Assembly (NCBI GenBank): GCA_964017155.1
Contig: OZ024857.1
Location: forward strand, 39,082,641 to 39,146,640
Origin: Oasisia sp. SBJ-2009
Taxonomy: Eukaryota; Annelida; Polychaeta; Sabellida; Siboglinidae
DNA: 64,000 bases
Direction: 5' to 3'
The notes below the pieces were generated by a model. It was not told the origin of the DNA, did not search any database, and worked only from the letters and a program-made list of their open reading frames with translations. Shown here piece by piece: positions 1 to 30,843 of the stretch; position 1 is the stretch's first letter, and each line of letters starts with the position of its first letter. The translations under genes and the position numbers were made by a program.

Positions 1-513
1 AGGTGTGCATACGCCTTGTGTTCATTATTTTCATTGCAGTTGATATGGCAGCTGTGACTTGCTGAAGATTGTACATATGTGTACTGTGACATCATTCAGT
101 GTCATTGGTACTGATGTAGTGATACATTAAATGTAAGCTTTCATCAAGTAAAAATATATTTTGGATGTGCAAACATTACAATTTGTTTTGATTGATTTGA
201 ATTATACTGAGTAGTTTTGTTGTGTTAAATTTTGTGTTTATTATATTGAAGGTACGTTCCTTGTAATAAGGATTGAGTCAAATATGCATACGTTGTTAAT
301 ACATAGTTCTTTCAAAGTATGTACAAAATACTTTTGCATATTTGTGTCAGGTTAGGTAAAAAATAGTGCAATACAATTTCTCTACAAAACAGTCATTCAT
401 AACACTTAGTGTGTAAAAAATGAAACACTGTCACTTTATAAAAAACTTCATCAAATTGATTTACTTCAAGAATAATTACTGTGTATGCTAATAGTCTGCA
501 TTCCATTTTTCAG
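1..513. other. CTDSPL upstream intron (partial)
   Basis: AT-rich DNA before the first visible exon, ending in a pyrimidine-rich tract and CAG acceptor at 512-513. I see no exon with the DLDET catalytic loop here, so that exon must lie before position 1. Confidence 0.6.
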
Positions 514-4582
<4,069 letters not shown>

Positions 4583-7485
4583 CAGACGTCCGTCCAAATG
4601 CACATCTGAACTGATCGTTTGCCATGCAAAACGTGATACTGCAGGAGGCTTGTAGCCAATCAGCACTGCATGCCTTGTCATGCGACTGGCATTTACAGCT
4701 TCGTATATTCTGTATTTAACACGTTGTTAATTGTTGAACATCTTGCACCATAACGGGCATTTCTGTTGATAACATTTCGGTGGGCTGGGTGTTGTGTGTC
4801 TGCAACCCTTCGGCTGTCCAGGGAACGAGAGGGGTTAGCTGGCTGTGTCCAAGCTTCCCAGACAAGTTGTTTATATTTTTCCGCCAACAACCAGAGTTGT
4901 CTGTTGGCTGGTGGTTGGTGGTGCCACTGATGTATTGCGGGCGATATTGATGCTGCTCAACAAATCGTTTGGCTGCCAGACATGTTAGATGGGGAAGTCT
5001 TCCTGGCAGCGGAGTTGTTTCGGATCACATGAAGACAGTGTACGTTTTACATTATGATGTGTATAGTCAACAAAACGGTGTGCACTCGACGGTGCATTTG
5101 TACGGTGCCTACGCAGAACACGGGTTGAGAAGAATTTCACACATCACTGACTGCCGAGTAAACAATCCCGTACTGCAACGTGATCATGGCCAGCATATCG
5201 AGGATACAGGAAATTCATGTGATGTTCATGAAGGAATTGGCTGTCCGTTTGAGCACCTACGCAGGCATGGATGACTGACTGCTTGTTCAGCTTGGCTGAT
5301 GTCTGCCATAGGTGGCTCGCTCAGAAGGAGAACAGAAAGTTGCGCTTCGGATGAGAACATCCGGACGAACTGTCTTCCTCATTGCACGAATCCGCCCCAA
5401 CATGCCTTTGTAAACAGTTCCTGCAGGTTTGATTGCACATCTGCTTTGTATGTCTTTAGTTGCATGCTCAGTCAATTGACTCAGCTGCAGTGTAGCCTGA
5501 GTGCCAAATGTTTTATACGCCCCGTTTTATACTGTGGTTTTAAACAATTGGTTCAGGTAAGTAAGTAGGTGACCAACCATATGTTAGTTCACATGTCATT
5601 GTGTGTACTTTATATATTCTTTTACATCCCTATTTGATGAGGGAAGAATGGCACAGGGGAGATGCCTCCCATAAGGTACTTCCTTCTCCAATCAACCAGA
5701 CATTGGTTTCCACCCCCATGTCATTGTGCTTTGTTCTCCTGCCTGACTGAAATTACATGTTTCTGAAAAATGTCTCTAAAATGCCAGCTTATCTGCAGCT
5801 GTATGACTCTAGCATAACAAATGTGTTTAAGTGTCGTAATAGTACATCAACATTTTAAATAATGCTTCAGGTTTACAGCTACTCTAAGTGTAATGGTATA
5901 AAGTGTAATTGTAGGTTGTACTCTGCAGCGTCTGTTGATGTGGCATGTTGAAATTATCAAGGTATAACAAAGGTTTTAGACTTGTTTAATTCAGAATGTT
6001 GCTATGTAAGATTCTGTAAATTGTTCAGACTGATGGGGCAGTCTCCAAGCAGAGTAGTGTCTCTATTTTATTACCATTGTAACAGCAATTTATGTATCAT
6101 CATGAATTGTTGTGTAACATGTGGCTTTTTGAATAGTTCAAGCAGTTGTCAACAGTTCAACTTATGAAGCTGGCATTGAGCAGTCATGTAGCACTGTGGT
6201 GTCACATTGCCACCCTGTACATGTACAAATGCATGCAGTGATGATGAAGTCTGAATCTGTGTGACTTTAATTAACTGGAAATAGTTTTGTTGATTTTATT
6301 TGGGTGGGCAGGCGGCGGCTGTCGTTCAGGAAGCGGGCAGTGTCGACAGTTACGCTGTCATTGTCCCCTGTTGCATGTGCATGATATGTACGCTGTACAT
6401 TTATATATATATATATATTTTAGCTTGGTTGGCACCACCAAACAGACATTCACTCACACGCACATATACAACGCGTTATACACAGAACGTCTTGCAGAAT
6501 CGGGCCGTACATTCGGTTGAAAGAGAGACAAGTGCTGCCTCCTACTGTGACGGTGTCGTAGGAATAGCCTTACTAATTTTCTAATGTTTGTACAGTTGTT
6601 GAGTATGTGACTATTTTTGCTACGATTGTAGAGCGACATTGGAATAGGTCGAAGACGAGATCATGTTATCATAAAGCTGGTGACATTTGCCTTAAACTGT
6701 AGAGCCGCAGAATGCAGATGTGGTCATATAAATATACGGGGTTTTATATATCCTTTTTGTGTGCACAGTGTTGTACTGTGAGGCCTGTATGAATTGTTTT
6801 ATGGTCTAGCCTGTGTGCCTGTGGTCGGCCAGCCTTGGAAAAAACTGTGATTGCAGAATGTTTATAGAAACATCACTAAATTGCTAAACATTTTTATTGT
6901 AATAGTTGGGTAAATTAGTTATGTATGTTAAATTGTGTAATAATGCTAAACAAGGTAAACAATGGCTGGTAATTGTACATTATAATTTGCAGCTAATTTT
7001 ACAACATGCTGTACTTTCAGATTTGTTACAGTAATGTTTTTGGCTTAAGCATTTTCAGATTTGTTTTGCATGTTCTTACTGTTGCCTGAAAAGCAGCGTT
7101 GAAAATTACATTTTAAGTATGCCTAGCTGGGCACTGTTTAACTGTTCTATCCTGTAGAACCCCTTGTGAGATTGTGTGAGATACTAACCAAAGTTAGTAG
7201 AAGTCTTGTGGCACCTTATTATAGATGTCATGCCAAACTTCTTAGTAACTGTATTCCTAATTTCTAACACGGCATTATTCTGAGGAGTATTGCTGACATT
7301 GTCATCGTTTGGAAGAATCACACAACCAAATTCATATTCATTCACTTCAGTCTGGCTTTGCTATGCAATGTTATCTCACTGTGAAGTGAAATGGTATTAT
7401 TTGAAAATTTACAGTACATGCCATATAATTTGGCAGGACTGTCCGTCTTAATGAAATCCTTGAGTTTCTTCGGCAACGCTGGTTG

Positions 7486-7543
7486 ATATATATATATATA
7501 TATATATAATATATATAGTATATATATATACATATATATATAT
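7486..7543. repeat. (TA)n microsatellite, interrupted
   Basis: TA copies with single-base interruptions in the CTDSPL-BECN1 interval. Confidence 0.9.
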
Positions 7544-9479
7544 CGTAGCAGACTAGGAAAAACAATTGACACAATTGTTGGATTGTCTTTTTTTGTCAAA
7601 TACTGTATATTCCCTGTGCACTGTGGCATGAATTAATACTTAGAGACTTCCAAATTACACTTTATTCTGTGGTCAAAAGGGAATATTATTTTGAGACCCG
7701 TAAAAGATCTGTTTGACTGGATAGTCTCATGCATTAGCATGATTGCATGAATTAACCATTTTAACAAGCATTTAAGAATATAACTAATTATAAAGGACAA
7801 ATGCACTTGGCAGTGTGCTTGGTTTGATCCTGCAAGGCGAGTCCTGTGGTAAGGATAAATATCTGTCTGAAAGAAACATCAGGACCACAGCATCACTGGT
7901 ATGTTTATAATATTATGCAAAATGTATACTTATATATAGATATATTATATAACTAACATACACGGACACAGAGAAAATTAAGTGTGGGTTTGAAAAAGAA
8001 CACTGCACATAGTGTAGCGAAACATGAATTGTTACTAATTGCGGAAACTACACCGACATCTTTTCTATTATATGAACATAAGTAATTTTGTATCGACAAA
8101 TGGATGGAAAATAAAGAAGGAGAGAGCATTTCTCCACAAGAAATAGATGTGTGTTTGTGTTCATTAGGAGCCAGTGCTTTCTGGATTCTTCGTTCAGTAT
8201 TATGTTGCCAAGATTTCACCAAACCGATATTCACAATACCATGGGTGTGCACTGTCATTTGTTCAGCTTGATAACATGATGCCATTGTATCATTTATTTA
8301 CTATGTGATGGGTAACGATAATCCACAATGCACCCAAACACTGCTGTGTGTTTCTGGATTTTGTAAACATAACCGACCACCAGAATGTGTTCTCTGATAA
8401 ATATGTCTTCCAATTGCTACATTTTGCCTGACTAAGATCGTGTTGACAATACATCATAGTGATACACTCAAATCGTAATGCTTAGTTATCTAATTCAGAA
8501 AATGTTACCTACATCTTCATGAGAGTTTACCGAATCCTTTAACTTTTAGTCCTTAGGGCCGGAGGTCCAATGGACTTATGACACTTTGTGTCTGCCATGT
8601 GCCATTAACTCCCTAACGCGATCAGAAACCGTTGAGGATCTTTTTTTTTTATTTGGCATAGCTCTGGAGGAGCGTGTGGTCAGCCTCTGTTCATGTGATC
8701 AAACTATGGGTGATTTCTGCCACATGCTGCCTGTGTTATATGCGATGTTTAGCTTCTGTGGCACAGTGCAATGACCCCTGACTTGCGAGGAGTTCACACC
8801 CAGTGAAGAAAATATGATATTTGGTGTTAAACCTGGCTCTCAACATTGGGGATTGAATTGGAAAATCAGATTAATGTTGATCGTGTCTCAATTTGGGACG
8901 CAAAAAAAGAACCACCGAGGACGACAAGCACCATAGCAGTGACCACCCTCAGTGCTATAGCATAGAAAGATCGGCTTGGTGTGAATGTTCTGACGTGACT
9001 AGTGCAATATGAGACCTAAAATCATACGGTTGTAACCACAATACAGCTGAATATAATACTACATTATTATACAGACTAGTCAGGTATGGCATGGGTGCTG
9101 GAAACAACTACATGAACCTTGCTGTACGAACGTAAGTACCCATTAGTTTGCAGTGGTTATATTGGAAACAAAAATATGAACAAAACGTATGTGTAAAATT
9201 ACATATGTTAGGTGTAGCGAATTTGGCCCCAAACGATAAAAAAAATTATTTTCAAATTTGGCGAACCTGCCACCCAGCCACGATGACCAAACGTGGTGCC
9301 ACCTAGCGGCTAGCCGAGTCTTCCTGCCAATTTTAAGCGATGACATTACATTGGAACATTGAAACATCTGATAATAAATAATGTTTTACTGTATATATTG
9401 TCACGTATATAAACACAGTACACAGTGAGAATATGTTGTATATTTATACAATAATAACCTCATAATTTGTTAAAACGTA

Positions 9480-9649
9480 TGCTTGTTTACACTCCGTGTT
9501 TGGTTGTATCTGCCGACAAGTGGCGCCACTGAGCACTACACCCATGATCGTTTGTAAACGGTGAAGGAAACGCAGTGACAACGCTACAAAACGCTCATTT
9601 AAGCAACTCGTAATGGTGATTCACCACTGTAATTTGCACATGTAAAAAT
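9480..9649 (+). promoter_or_regulatory. Probable BECN1 promoter / 5' UTR
   Basis: The 170 bp before the BECN1 start codon are CpG-richer than the surrounding DNA and lack a TATA box. The start codon lies in AAATATGGCG, which resembles the YY1 core (AANATGGCG) often found at metazoan start sites. Promoter status is inferred from position only. Confidence 0.4.
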
Positions 9650-22268
<12,619 letters not shown>

Positions 22269-22701
22269 CCAACACTGGTCACTGGTCAGTCACCCTCAAG
22301 CAGGGTCACCATGGCAACACTTTGCTGAAGGGTGCTTTTATAGTTAACTTGATTTGTCATTATTCTTGAGAAAAATGTGACACGTTTATTGTACAAAAAA
22401 TAGTGTTTTATTGTTGACATATTTATTGCACAAAACGTGTTGTTTCACTTTCTGAAGTGGCAACTTCAGAGACTATTTATGAACACTTGTGGATCCTTGT
22501 CACGTGTCTTCTCAGTTTGGGAGTTGATACTAGTCAACTAAGTCAAATGAGTAAATGTTAATTTGAGACTATGGCTACACATCCTGCCTGGCTGTATGTT
22601 CTAATGACCAATGCAAATGGCTATATATGGTCACATCATATTGCACGTTAGATTGTAAAGGATTCATCTATATTTGGCCATGTGGACCATTATCATAAAA
22701 T

Positions 22702-22707
22702 AATAAA
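22702..22707 (+). terminator. BECN1 poly(A) signal candidate 1
   Basis: AATAAA 434 bp after the BECN1 stop codon, on the sense strand. Confidence 0.45.
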
Positions 22708-22968
22708 TCACAACTTTTAATTCAGACTAGGAGCACTGAGAACAAGTCCAGTGATTCACTACTAATGAAAGTTAGATGGACTTCTTGCATCAACGGAACT
22801 CTGTCACTTCACTAAGTCAATACTTGTCAGCCTAATATTTTGGCAAGAATGGTGTTATTTATAATTTTTATGAAGGAGTAATTGTGCACGATATATGTAT
22901 ATAGATGTACACGACTACACTGAATGTGTGTGTATAATATATACAAACTGTTGACTATAGTCAACATA

Positions 22969-22974
22969 AATAAA
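22969..22974 (+). terminator. BECN1 poly(A) signal candidate 2
   Basis: AATAAA about 700 bp after the stop, followed within 40 bp by a GT-rich stretch (TGTAGTGGTGGG), as expected of a cleavage site. Confidence 0.45.
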
Positions 22975-25086
22975 TTATAGGATTTTGACTATGAAATATC
23001 TGTAGTGGTGGGATATTTATGTATGTCAGCTGAGAATAATTAAGTTAAGTAAACACCATATTAGGTAGGCATTAAACAGAAATGTTTGAGTTGAAGGTAA
23101 ATCTATTAAAACTAACTTCAATGTCATTACTGTGGTATTGCTGTACAGCTGCATTGTCATACTGAGGAAGGTGTGTGATTGGTATTCCTGTATATTAGTG
23201 ATTTTTCAAGTCCAATACATTGTTATTACACACCAGTGTCTATATTGTATGTTATTTATCCAAGTTATTATAAATTCAATACACACACAAACACCTTGGA
23301 AAACACTGCCTTTATTTCGGTGTCACATGTAGTTTTATTGGTACCTTTTGCTATTTCACATAAATAAGCATAAATAACATCTGTACACGAGTTTCTATCA
23401 TGAAACGTTTCCGACAAAATCAACTTGCCAGCACAGCGATAAAAACGTCATTTGTCTCGAAGAAGAAAATATACACTACAGAAGCTATCAAACTTGTGTG
23501 TGATTTAAAAACCTATACGGAACATACCTGTGTCCCACTTACACCCTTTAAAAACTTACACGTCTGCCTGACAGTGTCTCCAGGCAACTAGTATGATGCC
23601 TTGTGTACTGTGCAGATCAGCAGATAATAAATACTGCTGGATCAGCAGTACTGGCATATGGCGCAAGTATCTCTCCAACCGCACTAACCATAACAACTTC
23701 TGCCCAACCTGTTTTGGGAATACACAACCAAACGTCAACCTCAATACAGCTGTAACAGAAAGTTTACAATATCCAAGTAAGACAGGAAACCTACAGTCAG
23801 AGATGACAGATGAGATCACCCTGAGAATATTACAAACCCTACTTTCGGCAGTCCAAAACAATAGCCTATGTGGACTTTTGCAGTGTTACAAAAACATTCA
23901 CCTAAGGCAGTAACAATCTATCATTCTATCACTAGGTGAAATAGTCTCGACTACTGCTACGGTACTGGTTGTACCACTCCTAATGCACCATTCCCTGTGC
24001 AATGTGCTTCGAGAAAAATATGAGCATATAAAATAGCAGATACTTTACACACACGATCACAATCTGCACGTCTGACGTGATGCAAATCCAGACAATTAAG
24101 TGATCCAAACATCTGGCTGGACTTTCAGCAACAATGGAATGAATTTATGGATGACAAAGTTTTGCTAAGGTACATGACTATATCTGTCTAAAACCATGCA
24201 AACTGTTTCTAAACCAACCAACCAGTATTAGTGTCAGTAAACAGGGATGCATGACAGGAAGAAAACCCAATTACCAGAAGTGTAATTCAACGTACAAAAT
24301 GATCCCACGATTTACAACAATATTATATATGTTCACACTAAAACAACTACAAAGGAAGAGTGATCAAAATGTTGACTTTATAAAATAAATTGATCTGCCA
24401 GCCATCCTTGATCCAGACAGAAAATATACATGACTGAACTTTGGGAAAGATTGGGTTAAGGATCCAGTAGTCTACAATGGATTACCATAGTTATTTATTT
24501 TTCACAGGATTTTTAATTTATTTCCGTTGATGTCTTAGAATCTGTAAAGATAAGTTGTCATTATAGTGTGTCATACCCTGCGAGTTAAAGAGTTGTATGT
24601 ATATTATATATATATGTATATATATGACTGGACAACACAATGGTTTACCTTGCATTGAAGCAGTCAGTTATCTATGACACAAAATTGTAATTATTCAAAT
24701 TGTGTTATGGTTTTAGCATGTTGCTAAGAATCAGTAACCATTATTGTATTCTTTCTTTGCTAACTTGACAGTTCACTAACATTTAGTATTTAATATATTT
24801 AATTTAATTTTAATATTTACATGCTAGCAAGGTATATGCACTACAAACGTTTCATCATCCAATCTAACTCATTTTAACCCAGTACAAAATGGTATTGCGT
24901 AATGTTCCCATACAACAGAGGCACCCTGGGTTACTTCAGCTAACCTATATTTTCTATCAGCAGATTTTCGACAAAACGTTTTGAAAACAATTCCTTGAAA
25001 CCGCGTTTGTCTACAGATTATATGTATGTATGTATATTGTATGTATGTCATTTATACATGTCTGATATAACAGGTTGAGCAGCCAT
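22975..25086. other. Convergent BECN1/hyccin 3' flank
   Basis: Spacer between two tail-to-tail genes, mostly AT-rich. The less AT-rich stretch 23560-23915 has a 106-codon plus-strand frame (MMPCVLC ... CPTCFG) without a recognisable domain or splice partners; it is more likely part of the hyccin 3' UTR on the minus strand. Minor TA repeats lie at 24603-24627. Confidence 0.5.
23311..23316 (-). terminator. Hyccin poly(A) signal candidate (distal)
   Basis: TTTATT on the plus strand (AATAAA on minus), 1.77 kb after the hyccin stop. A nearer candidate is at 24517-24522. Which is used is not known. Confidence 0.35.
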
Positions 25087-25610
25087 TCATAGTTGCGTGT
25101 TCAGAGTCTCTGGTCCCCTGTCCCCGTCATATGTACGTTTCGCGAGCCCATTGCCAGACTTGCCGTCAACCAGTGCTACATAGCTGTCACTTGACTTCTC
25201 ACTGAGTGACGTCGGGGCACAGCAGCATGACTTTTCAGGGAACCCACAGGAACGTTTGTGTACACGAGCCGTGTCCGCGTGGTGACGGTGTGACAGCAGG
25301 TCCAACGTGATCTCCTTGCCCTGTCTACGTGGCGGGGTGTCGCTGTCGGTCATGTGGACAGTGATCAGGGACAGGTCTGTGTTTGTGTACGACTCCTCGG
25401 AGAGAACGGACAGTGAGTGACGGAGGTTCACCGTACCCATGTCCTTGTCTGTGTTTGTGTCGGAACGACGTGGCTTGTTCTTGTCCGACTTCTTGATGAT
25501 GGACTTGATAGGGTTTGAGTGGCGAGACTTCCCTTCGTCCTGCTCCACCAGGTCCTCGTAGCGTGGCGGGTTGTCTGAAGGACTTGACAACTCCGGAACT
25601 TCGATGTCCT
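25087..25610 (-). CDS. HYCC1: Hyccin last coding exon
   Basis: Residues 397-570 plus [23 protein letters not shown] starts a disordered tail rich in Ser, Asp, Lys and Arg, including [18 protein letters not shown] and [14 protein letters not shown]. Acceptor ATTTTAG. Vertebrate hyccins also end in a long disordered Ser-rich tail, with little sequence identity. Confidence 0.85.
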
Positions 25611-28600
25611 CTAAAATCATAGCAGACACACAAGTTATAGTTCTACATTTATATTGCCATTTGAAAGAAGCGTTCAGTATCAAATCATGTGGCCACCCAA
25701 TAGACATCATCAGATGGTTGTTAAACTATACTACAGAAGTGACTGAATAATGAATATCCATGTGTGCATACAGCTTCACATATAGCCTAGTTCAGACTGA
25801 CTCCATGTAATAAACAACAAAACGCCTGTTAAACTTTGAGGGGTATTTTGTTTTTCTAAACCACATGCTAGACATGCTTAAAATGGAATTCTGTTCACTA
25901 AACTTTTTAACATTTTGATATGAAACAAATCTTTATAATAAAATATAAATCTTTCTATGTTATTTATTTATACCGCAACACCCTTTTTTAGAGACGTTGC
26001 TATTTTTTTAATAGGATGTACAAATAATTTTTTCTCCACCTGCCCAAACCATTTCGAGCATATCTTATTAAAGTTACAAATCCTTATTTGTGTCCATATA
26101 AAATGTTCTATCTAGTACTGCTTCTATAACTGAAACATCATGTAAAAACCAAGATAACTGTTAGTGAAATGTTGACATGCCTACGTGCAACAGGCAGCTG
26201 GAATGGTTGTTTCGTGCAACGTGCAGGACAGGTATCAACAAAGAAGCAGGCAAACTACAGAACACTTGTCAACTACCTGCACACTTACTAATGCTGAAGA
26301 ATGACAGAACGACACACAATGACACACAGTGACACACTTCACTAGGAAGAACTACAAGAGTGAAGACCACACACCAGTGTCAACAAAAACCGTAGAACTA
26401 TTCGTGAGTTAACAGACTGTTCTAAGGTACATGTACTCCCTCTGCATCGACCACGACAGCCAGTGCTGGGTGAGGTTAGTAAGAGTGCCTGCCTTCCACC
26501 AAGTGCCGAGTCTTGCGCTTCACAAAGAACTTGATGTGTTTACCACCTCCTGAGGGGGAAGTTGGCTCTGGTTGTTTGGTTGGCTGTGGTGATTTGGTAG
26601 GCTGTGGAGGTTTGGTCAACTGCTGTGGCTTGTTCTGTTGCTCCTTCACTGGCTCATCAAGGTTCTGGGTGGATGCTATGTCATCTGTAAGACATCACCC
26701 CCTCTACAGTGTCAGCACCCTGGCTGACCACCACACCCCCTGCTACCCCGTGTCTGCACCCTCAGTCCAGTTTGCCACCCCAGTCTCAGCTGTATGCGGG
26801 GAGGGGTGTTAAAGAAAGATGACTGACAAACTATATCGAATGAAGACAGTCTGTTGAATCACAGATGTTGACAAATCCCAGATTTATCACAATATACAAT
26901 GAAAGGAGTTGTAAATGATGCAACAGGGTCTAATTGTTTTCTCATAAAATCATGTTATTTAATAATTAATTATATTTATTCTAACAAATTGACTGTTAAT
27001 GAACCATAAAACTTTAAATATAAATATACCATAATATCAAATGTTGACGTACATTTGGATACATATCACAGCAAAATATGTTCCAACTCAAATGAAATGT
27101 AAACATAATATTTGGTCCAAAACATTGCAATTTAACACACATAAACTTATAGTTCAATCAGATCATATTAGATTAAATCTATATATATTTTCTCTTTTGG
27201 AAAATAACATGATTTTGTGATAAAATAATCAGACCCTGTTCTTTTAAAGTTTCAAGGACGGCTTCCTTTGATGGGAACAGGGTTTTGCCCAACATTAAGC
27301 AGACATGCGGGAACATACAAAGCACAGGCAGACTATGCGTGCCAGCTCCAATCGGGCATGACAGCGGGGTAGCAGGCAGGGACGGAGGATGCAATACAGC
27401 CAGGGTACCACAAACAATACAAGCAAAACGCCAGCAGTGACACGCAAAACAGCTGTATGTCAACTTGCACGGTATTATTCATTCAGTATGAGGCAACAAT
27501 GCAAGCTCTCACTGGCCATTACAACAACAAGCAGAACAGTAGCTCAAATAACAGTTGCAGAATACTGAATATATTGACCTAAAAGCACTAGTCATGGATT
27601 TATAGCGACATAACGTAAAGCTTCATCAACTGGTGCCACCATAGCTGGTATATTGACCAATCATAAATACTTAATCTGACCAGCTACTTTACTGCTGCAT
27701 TTTAAAATAATTTTAATACCTGTTAAAACGACTGCTGCCAAAAAACATCAAACTAATGTATTAATACGTGCTACTAATTTTTTGGCCTTGTGACCCACTT
27801 TGAACAGACACTCAATTATGTTGTAAAGTGCCTTTGGGAAGTACCGAATGGCAGACCTAGCACCAAGGATTGACATCTGCACCACTCGCTGTTAACACAC
27901 TTAGACTGATTGAGAGAATGAGATTAGTTAGTGGTGTCTAGTCTGCCACTAGTTCTCTGACACTGGCAGTTACAGCCTGTCTGTGTCCAACCAGGTACTC
28001 ATGCAGGCAAACAGCTTCATAAAACAGCAACAATTACTTGTACAAAATACGAATATCTATGGCTACTAGATTGTATTAAAAATGTGAAGTAATAATACTA
28101 ATAATAATATATCTTTGCAGCTTGCAGATAATGTGTAACATATGATATAATACACATAATATATTACAAACTTGTATAAGGATATATTTTGTTGATAGAA
28201 AGTAAACACTGATTTGTTGGGTTCAATCCTTTTTCAAGTAGGGTAGCTGTATGATGTTAACTTTGCTTTTTTGTACATGTAAAAATAAAAAAATAATCTA
28301 CTTATTGCCAATATATGACACAACTAAGCAACAGAGCTTCCTTTGGCACAAACAAAGCAGCCTTCATGAAATAAACTGTACAACAAAGCAAACTTTACAT
28401 GCAGAAAATTTGATAAATCATGCGACGTTCTCATGTAAGACCTCCTATGTGGATGCAGAAGAAATGACATTTGCTAACATCTATCAGCGCAACATGAAAA
28501 CCATTCCATGCACGGACACTACATTGACCATGCAGCGTACCGGGCAGCTTCCGGGCCCTGAACGAGGCATTTGTAATTGCACATTTGGAGACTGGGCCGG

Positions 28601-30771
28601 CCTGGTGGGGCGAGGCGGAGACCGAGATGCCCATTGGGTTCGTCTTGTTGGCACCAGGTGGACTCTGCTTCAGCCCGTTCTTTATTGCATTTGTCAACTG
28701 AAACACACACGACAGACTTGTTAACACGTACAACAGACTCGTTAACACCATGCCGTGTTCTGTATTTTAGTCAAAATATTTTGTGCATGTATGTTGTGTG
28801 CGGGCATGTGTACAGCCGTATACACTGTACAAACATGAATATGTAAATAATTATATATTAAAAACTATTAATGCCTCCTTTATCATTAGAAACTGCAAAA
28901 TACAATTAGCCTTCAAAATACGATGTTAGTAAATAATTCACTACTTTCATTACTATTTGAATCAAACCATCTACTGTTCATAACTATTAAGATTGTGAGT
29001 GTAAATATAAAGTGATTTTAATACATCTTGAACAAATCTGACAATTATCAAGTGTACGTGATGTCTGACTATTCACTTACTAATATGACATCTGGGAAGA
29101 GTTCAAAGCAGGCACGTTGATGGAGGTCATTGAGGGCCGACATGCCTCGCTGTCTCTGGCCATTGTACCTGCAAACACACGAGATCTTGTCTCAGCTGAC
29201 TCACCCTGAATAGCTACAGGTGTTTAAACTGTATAATACTCATCAAGTGTCTTTAGATAATTATATACTTTGAGAAATTACAAATGTGATTCCATCAGAC
29301 ATAAAATCAATATCATCTTTTACTGATGGTATCAATATTTCATAACTTAGAATAAGCCTGTTTTGGAGAAAGTTGATGATCAATTAAATTACCAAAACCG
29401 CTCCATTTGGCTGTTTAAAAATACAATGTTTAGCATTTAGGACCTAAGTCTACACAATCCTTCATAACTGTATCAACCCCAGGCTGCGAGGAGACTCACA
29501 TGGTGTAGTAGACACCACAGGTGAGTTCTGTGAGGAAGCTGCCTGTGACAGCGATGCGGCCGGCCTCAGCCAGGTCTTGTCCTGATGCAGCCAGGCTGAC
29601 AGTGGTACTGACTGCGGATTGGGCCCGGGAAGGGGCTAGCTCATTCGCCTCGCCTAAAAAGCCCATCTTCACAATCCTATGGAAAAGCAAGAACACAGTT
29701 TCTAGATTTGTATACATAATATTAATAATAATATAATTTATATTCATTTTATAAAGCGGAATTTCCAATAAAATGCTTAAAGCACTCTATACAAGACGAA
29801 TAACCTAAACATTTACTGTAGCAGATATATAAGAACAATAAATATAAAACAAAAATATGATATAATAGTCAGAGACTGCAAATATGATTACATCAGTCAA
29901 GGACAATCTGATTTGGGGTAAGGCTCTCATTTTTTATACAAACTTTTGAGATGAAATAGATGAGGGTGAGATGGAGGATGAAGATGAATGAGGTGGGAGC
30001 AGGAACACTGTGTCAGTTGCTGCTACAAACAGAACCATCAAATAGTACAGAGAAAAAAGTAAATATGTACAACATGGACACAGGAGATGACCACATAGAG
30101 AGAAAATGGACAGACAGATGCAAGACACATGGACAGATACACCGATGGACAGACAGTGAGACAGATGGACAGACATGCTTACACAAACATGGACAGACAG
30201 ACGGATGGGCAGACAGGCGGATGAATGAAACAAACAGATGGACAGGAGACAAATGGCGACAGACAGAGATAACTGTGGAGAAGAAGCACGTACTTGGAGC
30301 ACATGCGACACAGCATCTTGTGTGACTGCTGAGGCACACGCACAATGTCAGCATTGAAGCACCGCAGCAAATATGTCAGCACGGAAAATCTGCAACAAAA
30401 CAAAATAAGTGTAAAATAATAAAACACTTGCATGGGGGATCTTGTCAGGGAAGGCCAACAGTGGGCAGAAAGAACACCTCTTCTATGGGAACTCTTATAC
30501 GTTGCTCACAACTCTATTTTACATCATCCTGTGAGAGAAAGGCTTGGCAATTTGATATGTTGACAAGACAAGCATCAGTCAGACACACTGGACTGACAGT
30601 GAGTAACGCTGATAGGTGACAGTCAGACATTTTGTCACTTTGACAGGTTGACATTTGTCAGTTAGATGTGCTGACAGGTTAGAGTCAGCTATGTCAGCAG
30701 CCACTAATATATTCTGATTGTAGCTGATCATCCAAGTACACATACTTCCACACACATATACACGCACGCAT

Positions 30772-30843
<72 letters not shown>

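Larger units (their letters stand above)
4583..9649. other. CTDSPL 3' flank / probable 3' UTR and BECN1 upstream intergenic DNA
   Basis: No second gene is supported here. The first ~1 kb is less AT-rich than the rest and probably belongs to the CTDSPL 3' UTR. I found no AATAAA close to the stop; the first clear plus-strand AATAAA is at 9373-9378. Short open frames at 4969-5274, 6300-6584 and 8586-8774 have no recognisable domain. The segment 8535-8850 has low-AT content and may be an old repeat, unidentified. Confidence 0.55.

Noticed and set aside
4969..5274. 101-codon frame after CTDSPL
   Set aside because: No recognisable domain; lies in the probable 3' UTR.
23593..23913. 106-codon frame with CxxC pairs
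   Set aside because: Cysteine spacing fits no zinc-finger family I know, and it has no splice partners; more likely hyccin 3' UTR.
28251..28724. 157-codon plus-strand frame
   Set aside because: Antisense shadow of hyccin exon 10, which has correct splice sites and homology on the minus strand.
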